Shown here one piece after another: positions 61,691 through 64,000 of a stretch of DNA of 64,000 nt. The translations under genes were made by a program, and so were the position numbers. Source of the DNA: Chryseobacterium taeanense (GTDB lineage: Bacteria > Bacteroidota > Bacteroidia > Flavobacteriales > Weeksellaceae); assembly GCF_900099685.1 (NCBI RefSeq), contig NZ_FNDW01000001.1, positions 558,001 through 622,000 of the forward strand. Direction: 5' to 3'. Under the pieces are notes generated by a model, which saw only the letters and a program-made list of their open reading frames with translations, did no database searches and was not told the origin of the DNA. Each line of letters opens with the position of its first letter. Within the stretch, counting starts at the first letter, position 1.

Positions 61691-62461
61691 TTATTGATCC
61701 AGCCATTTTCTAAACATCATTGCTTTGGCCTTGCTCACTATGATCTGCTCCTGCGATGATGGATGAATTTTGATTAAAAGCCTTCCGTTGAAAAAATATT
61801 CCACAGCATTTATTGCATTACGGTTGATGATAAACTGACGGTTTGCCCTGAAAAAAAGTTCCGGGCTAAGATCCCGTTCCAGCTGTTCGAGGGTAAATTC
61901 TACAGTATATTGCTGGCCGCTTGTTGTATGGGCGTACACAATTTCGTTTGCCGTATAAAACCAGCTGATTTTAGCTGCTTCTACAGGAATAAGCCTTCCG
62001 CAATAATGAATCAGGAACGATTTTCTGTAACGGTTCGTTACAGACTCAAGCTGCTTTAGTAAAGCTTCCTTTTTTATTTTAATATCAGAGGCGATAAGGG
62101 TATTGTATTTCAGTAAAGTTCTTTGTATTTCTTCCCTGTCAAAAGGTTTTAAAATATAATCGATCCCATTGTTCCAGAAAGCTTCTATCGCATAATCATT
62201 ATAGGCCGTAACAAAAATAACAGGTTTTTTGATGTTCGTCTGTTTAAATATTTCAAATGAAAGTCCATCCGAAAGTCTGATATCAGAAAATATCAGATCA
62301 TAATCACTAACCGTCGTGGTAAGCCAGTCTACGCCCTCTGTCACGCTCTGCAATATTACAACCACCTCAATATCCGGATTGATTTCTTTCAGGATATATT
62401 CAAGATTTCTTGCGGTTGCAGCCTCATCTTCTATCAGTATAATGCGGAGATTTGGGTTCAT
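61691..62461 (-). CDS. LytTR-family response regulator
   Basis: A 256-residue regulator: receiver (residues 1-125; LIEDEAATARN, phospho-acceptor in LIFSDIRLSDG, Thr FVTAYNDY, Lys ILKPFDRE), then LytTR DNA-binding domain (about 150-256; FFRANRQFIINRNAINAVEYF). It overlaps the sensor kinase gene by 4 bp (ATGA), so both are translationally coupled. Its operon neighbour beyond 61690 (Spy-like/hydrolase pair) is a possible target. Confidence 0.94.
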   Translation of the reverse strand: MNPNLRIILIEDEAATARNLEYILKEINPDIEVVVILQSVTEGVDWLTTTVSDYDLIFSDIRLSDGLSFEIFKQTNIKKPVIFVTAYNDYAIEAFWNNGIDYILKPFDREEIQRTLLKYNTLIASDIKIKKEALLKQLESVTNRYRKSFLIHYCGRLIPVEAAKISWFYTANEIVYAHTTSGQQYTVEFTLEQLERDLSPELFFRANRQFIINRNAINAVEYFFNGRLLIKIHPSSQEQIIVSKAKAMMFRKWLDQ

Positions 62462-63477
62462 AATAGCGGAAGTTTTACTATAAAATATTCTGCGGTTTGA
62501 TGAATTTCTATTTCATGCTGCGTTTGCAGTTTATATCTTTCATTTAGATTAGACAGGCCAAGCCCGGTGCTTTCCGTTTCACTTGCGACAGTCTGAAGAG
62601 TATTTCTTACAACAAGCCAGTTGTTTTCCTCATAAATTTCAACAATTAAAGGATATGAAATGGTAGCTTTATTATGCTTAACAGCATTCTCCACCAGAGG
62701 CTGCAGCGATAGATGAAGTATCTCTTTATTTAAAATATCCGGTTTTAGATCAATCTGAATTTCAAAAGTATTTTCCAGCCGCATTTTCACCAGTTGGATA
62801 TACGATTCCAGATGCTGAATTTCAGTATCCACTCTTACCTTTTCGTTACCTGAGTGTACCAGTGTATATCTGAAAACTTTAGACAGATGAAGAATATAAT
62901 TTTGTGCAAGATCCGGATTTTCCCTTACGATAGCAGAAAGACTGCTGAGCGTATTAAACAGAAAATGAGGATTAAGCTGTTCCTGAAGAAGTTTCAGCTG
63001 AGCCTGAAGGTAACTGGTATGCAGCTGCTCATTGATAAGGTCTTTGTCTTTACTTTCACGCATCAGAAGAATAAGTCGAATGACCACGGCAGTCATGACA
63101 CTGCTGAGTAAAAAACGAACAAAATATCCTCTTATCCTGAGTCTCGGAAGATCTAAAGCACCAAAGAGTATGGTATGAATGAAACTTCCCAGCATGATGG
63201 CAGCCATGACCAGTAAAGTATTGAATGTATATAGTTTTAACCATTGTTTATTCTCACGATATAAACTGAAAAGTTTTCCCTTTGATAGATTAAGATGCAG
63301 CAAAACCATACAGAATGCCATATTGTATAGAAATTGAAAGCCATATTCCCAGATATCAAACTGCCAGTAACGGGCAATGATTCCATCGGAATTAAGCGCC
63401 ATCAGCTTTGCAGAATTAGCTACCAGAGTAATCAGCAATGCACTGTAAACATATATTTTTCTCTCGTTCTTAATCAT
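62458..63477 (-). CDS. LytS-like sensor histidine kinase
   Basis: A 339-residue membrane kinase with four predicted transmembrane helices within the first 140 residues, then a His_kinase domain: phospho-acceptor LQEQLNPHFLFNTLSSLS, N-box LQPLVENAVKHNKATIS and GLGLSNLNERYKLQ near the C-terminus. It pairs with the LytTR regulator. No periplasmic sensor domain is apparent, so it may sense membrane conditions. Confidence 0.93.
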   Translation of the reverse strand: MIKNERKIYVYSALLITLVANSAKLMALNSDGIIARYWQFDIWEYGFQFLYNMAFCMVLLHLNLSKGKLFSLYRENKQWLKLYTFNTLLVMAAIMLGSFIHTILFGALDLPRLRIRGYFVRFLLSSVMTAVVIRLILLMRESKDKDLINEQLHTSYLQAQLKLLQEQLNPHFLFNTLSSLSAIVRENPDLAQNYILHLSKVFRYTLVHSGNEKVRVDTEIQHLESYIQLVKMRLENTFEIQIDLKPDILNKEILHLSLQPLVENAVKHNKATISYPLIVEIYEENNWLVVRNTLQTVASETESTGLGLSNLNERYKLQTQHEIEIHQTAEYFIVKLPLL

Positions 63478-63622
63478 TTGTACAAAGAACGTAAAATATT
63501 AAATCCGATGATATAAATAAAGCACCGAAACTGGAAAACTAAAGGTTGAAATATTTACTATTCAGTCAGAATCAGGAAAATTCTAATACGTGTTTGATAT
63601 TTTGGCAATACGCTAAATGTTA

Positions 63623-64000
63623 TCATTTATTTTTTGCTCTGAACATCTTCGGAGACATTTTCATTTTCTTTTTAAAGAATTTGCCAAAGAAAGACTGATC
63701 GCTGAAATTAAGTTCCTCCGCAATCTGTGTAATGGAAAGATTAGAATTTAAAAGCAGATCACGCGCCTCAATAATGACCGAATTGGTAATAATCGTACGG
63801 GTAGATTCCCCGGAAGCTTCTTTCACAATACGGGTGAGATAGCTTGGCGTTACAAAAAGTTTCTCCGCATAGAACTCCACGGTTCTCTCTTTTTTGGAAT
63901 GCTCAGAAAGCAGAACAAGAAACTGATTAATCATATCCTTTTTCCTCGATGTTTTAGGATCGATCACTCTTGCATCGCTGTACCGGTATAATATCATCAG
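63623..64000 (-). CDS. AraC-family regulator, C-terminal part (runs off the window)
   Basis: The last 125 codons of an AraC/XylS-type regulator. They contain the two HTH motifs: YAEKLFVTPSYLTRIVKEASGES and LSITQIAEELNFSDQSFFGKFFKKKMKMSPKMFRAKNK (given here as positions about 48-124 of the visible part). The N-terminal effector domain lies beyond position 64000. No internal start is needed; the frame is open to the window edge. Confidence 0.88.
   Translation of the reverse strand: MMILYRYSDARVIDPKTSRKKDMINQFLVLLSEHSKKERTVEFYAEKLFVTPSYLTRIVKEASGESTRTIITNSVIIEARDLLLNSNLSITQIAEELNFSDQSFFGKFFKKKMKMSPKMFRAKNK

Overview
This 64 kb window is chromosomal DNA from a member of the Flavobacteriia, most likely Chryseobacterium or a close relative in the Weeksellaceae. 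Supporting signs are a low GC content, Bacteroidota promoters of the form TTG/TTTG - about 17-19 bp - TAnnTTTG, a PorX regulator and type IX secretion C-terminal signals, an LpxC-FabZ fusion, a GLPGLI-family gene, a GG-leader 'bacteriocin-like' peptide, DUF4270 and DUF4907 proteins, and many GxxxSAQ-type signal peptides. Nearly all of it is ordinary chromosome. I see no rRNA, tRNA, prophage, insertion sequence or CRISPR array.

Layout. Positions 1-8400 hold the N-terminus of porX, an HD-domain hydrolase, the lipid A block (lpxD, lpxC-fabZ, lpxA, a small exported protein, efp, a second LpxD-like protein), and an AT-rich spot with two adjacent frameshifted genes (a Cys-rich small protein and a GLPGLI protein). 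Positions 8500-17600 hold sucD, an outer-membrane barrel, a NatAB-type ABC exporter, a tiny T9SS protein, hemB, a GG-leader peptide, lptB with an unusual C-terminal domain, a WYL regulator and a DinB protein. Positions 17800-26500 hold an alkylation-repair pair (Ada-like and AlkB-like), the agmatine route to putrescine (speA, speB) interrupted by a HAD phosphatase and an orphan MBL-fold protein, a lipoprotein phosphatase, thiamine pyrophosphokinase with a triplicated 3' end, and a PduO-type adenosyltransferase.

Positions 26500-35300 hold a CocE/NonD hydrolase, a 21-bp minisatellite, a large outer-membrane receptor-like protein, two BON-domain proteins, a dicarboxylate symporter, a truncated dioxygenase and a 650-bp stretch of palindromes and repeat relics. 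Positions 35300-41240 hold a possible envelope-sensing unit: a Kelch lipoprotein, a DUF4907 lipoprotein and a LytS/LytTR two-component pair on one strand, with a DUF4270 lipoprotein and an outer-membrane protein diverging from it. Positions 41500-57500 hold a GH92 mannosidase, Mrp and NifU iron-sulfur carriers, an orphan LuxR regulator, a large T9SS protein, a ppx-ppk polyphosphate pair and dnaK. Positions 57700-60050 form a five-gene redox/sulfur-relay operon (membrane protein, thioredoxin, rhodanese-thioredoxin fusion, TlpA, DsrE-like). The window ends with a hydrolase and Spy-like pair, a second LytS/LytTR pair and the C-terminus of an AraC-type regulator.

The most unusual signals are non-coding. 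Two copies of a roughly 100-bp element (34266-34372 and 52101-52201) share conserved flanks but have different, individually self-complementary stems. Each sits directly behind the intrinsic terminator of the preceding gene and in the same orientation. Also notable are the eight-unit 21-bp tandem repeat, the palindrome cluster with alternative pairings at 34729-34802, and the tandem copies of the thiN 3' end.
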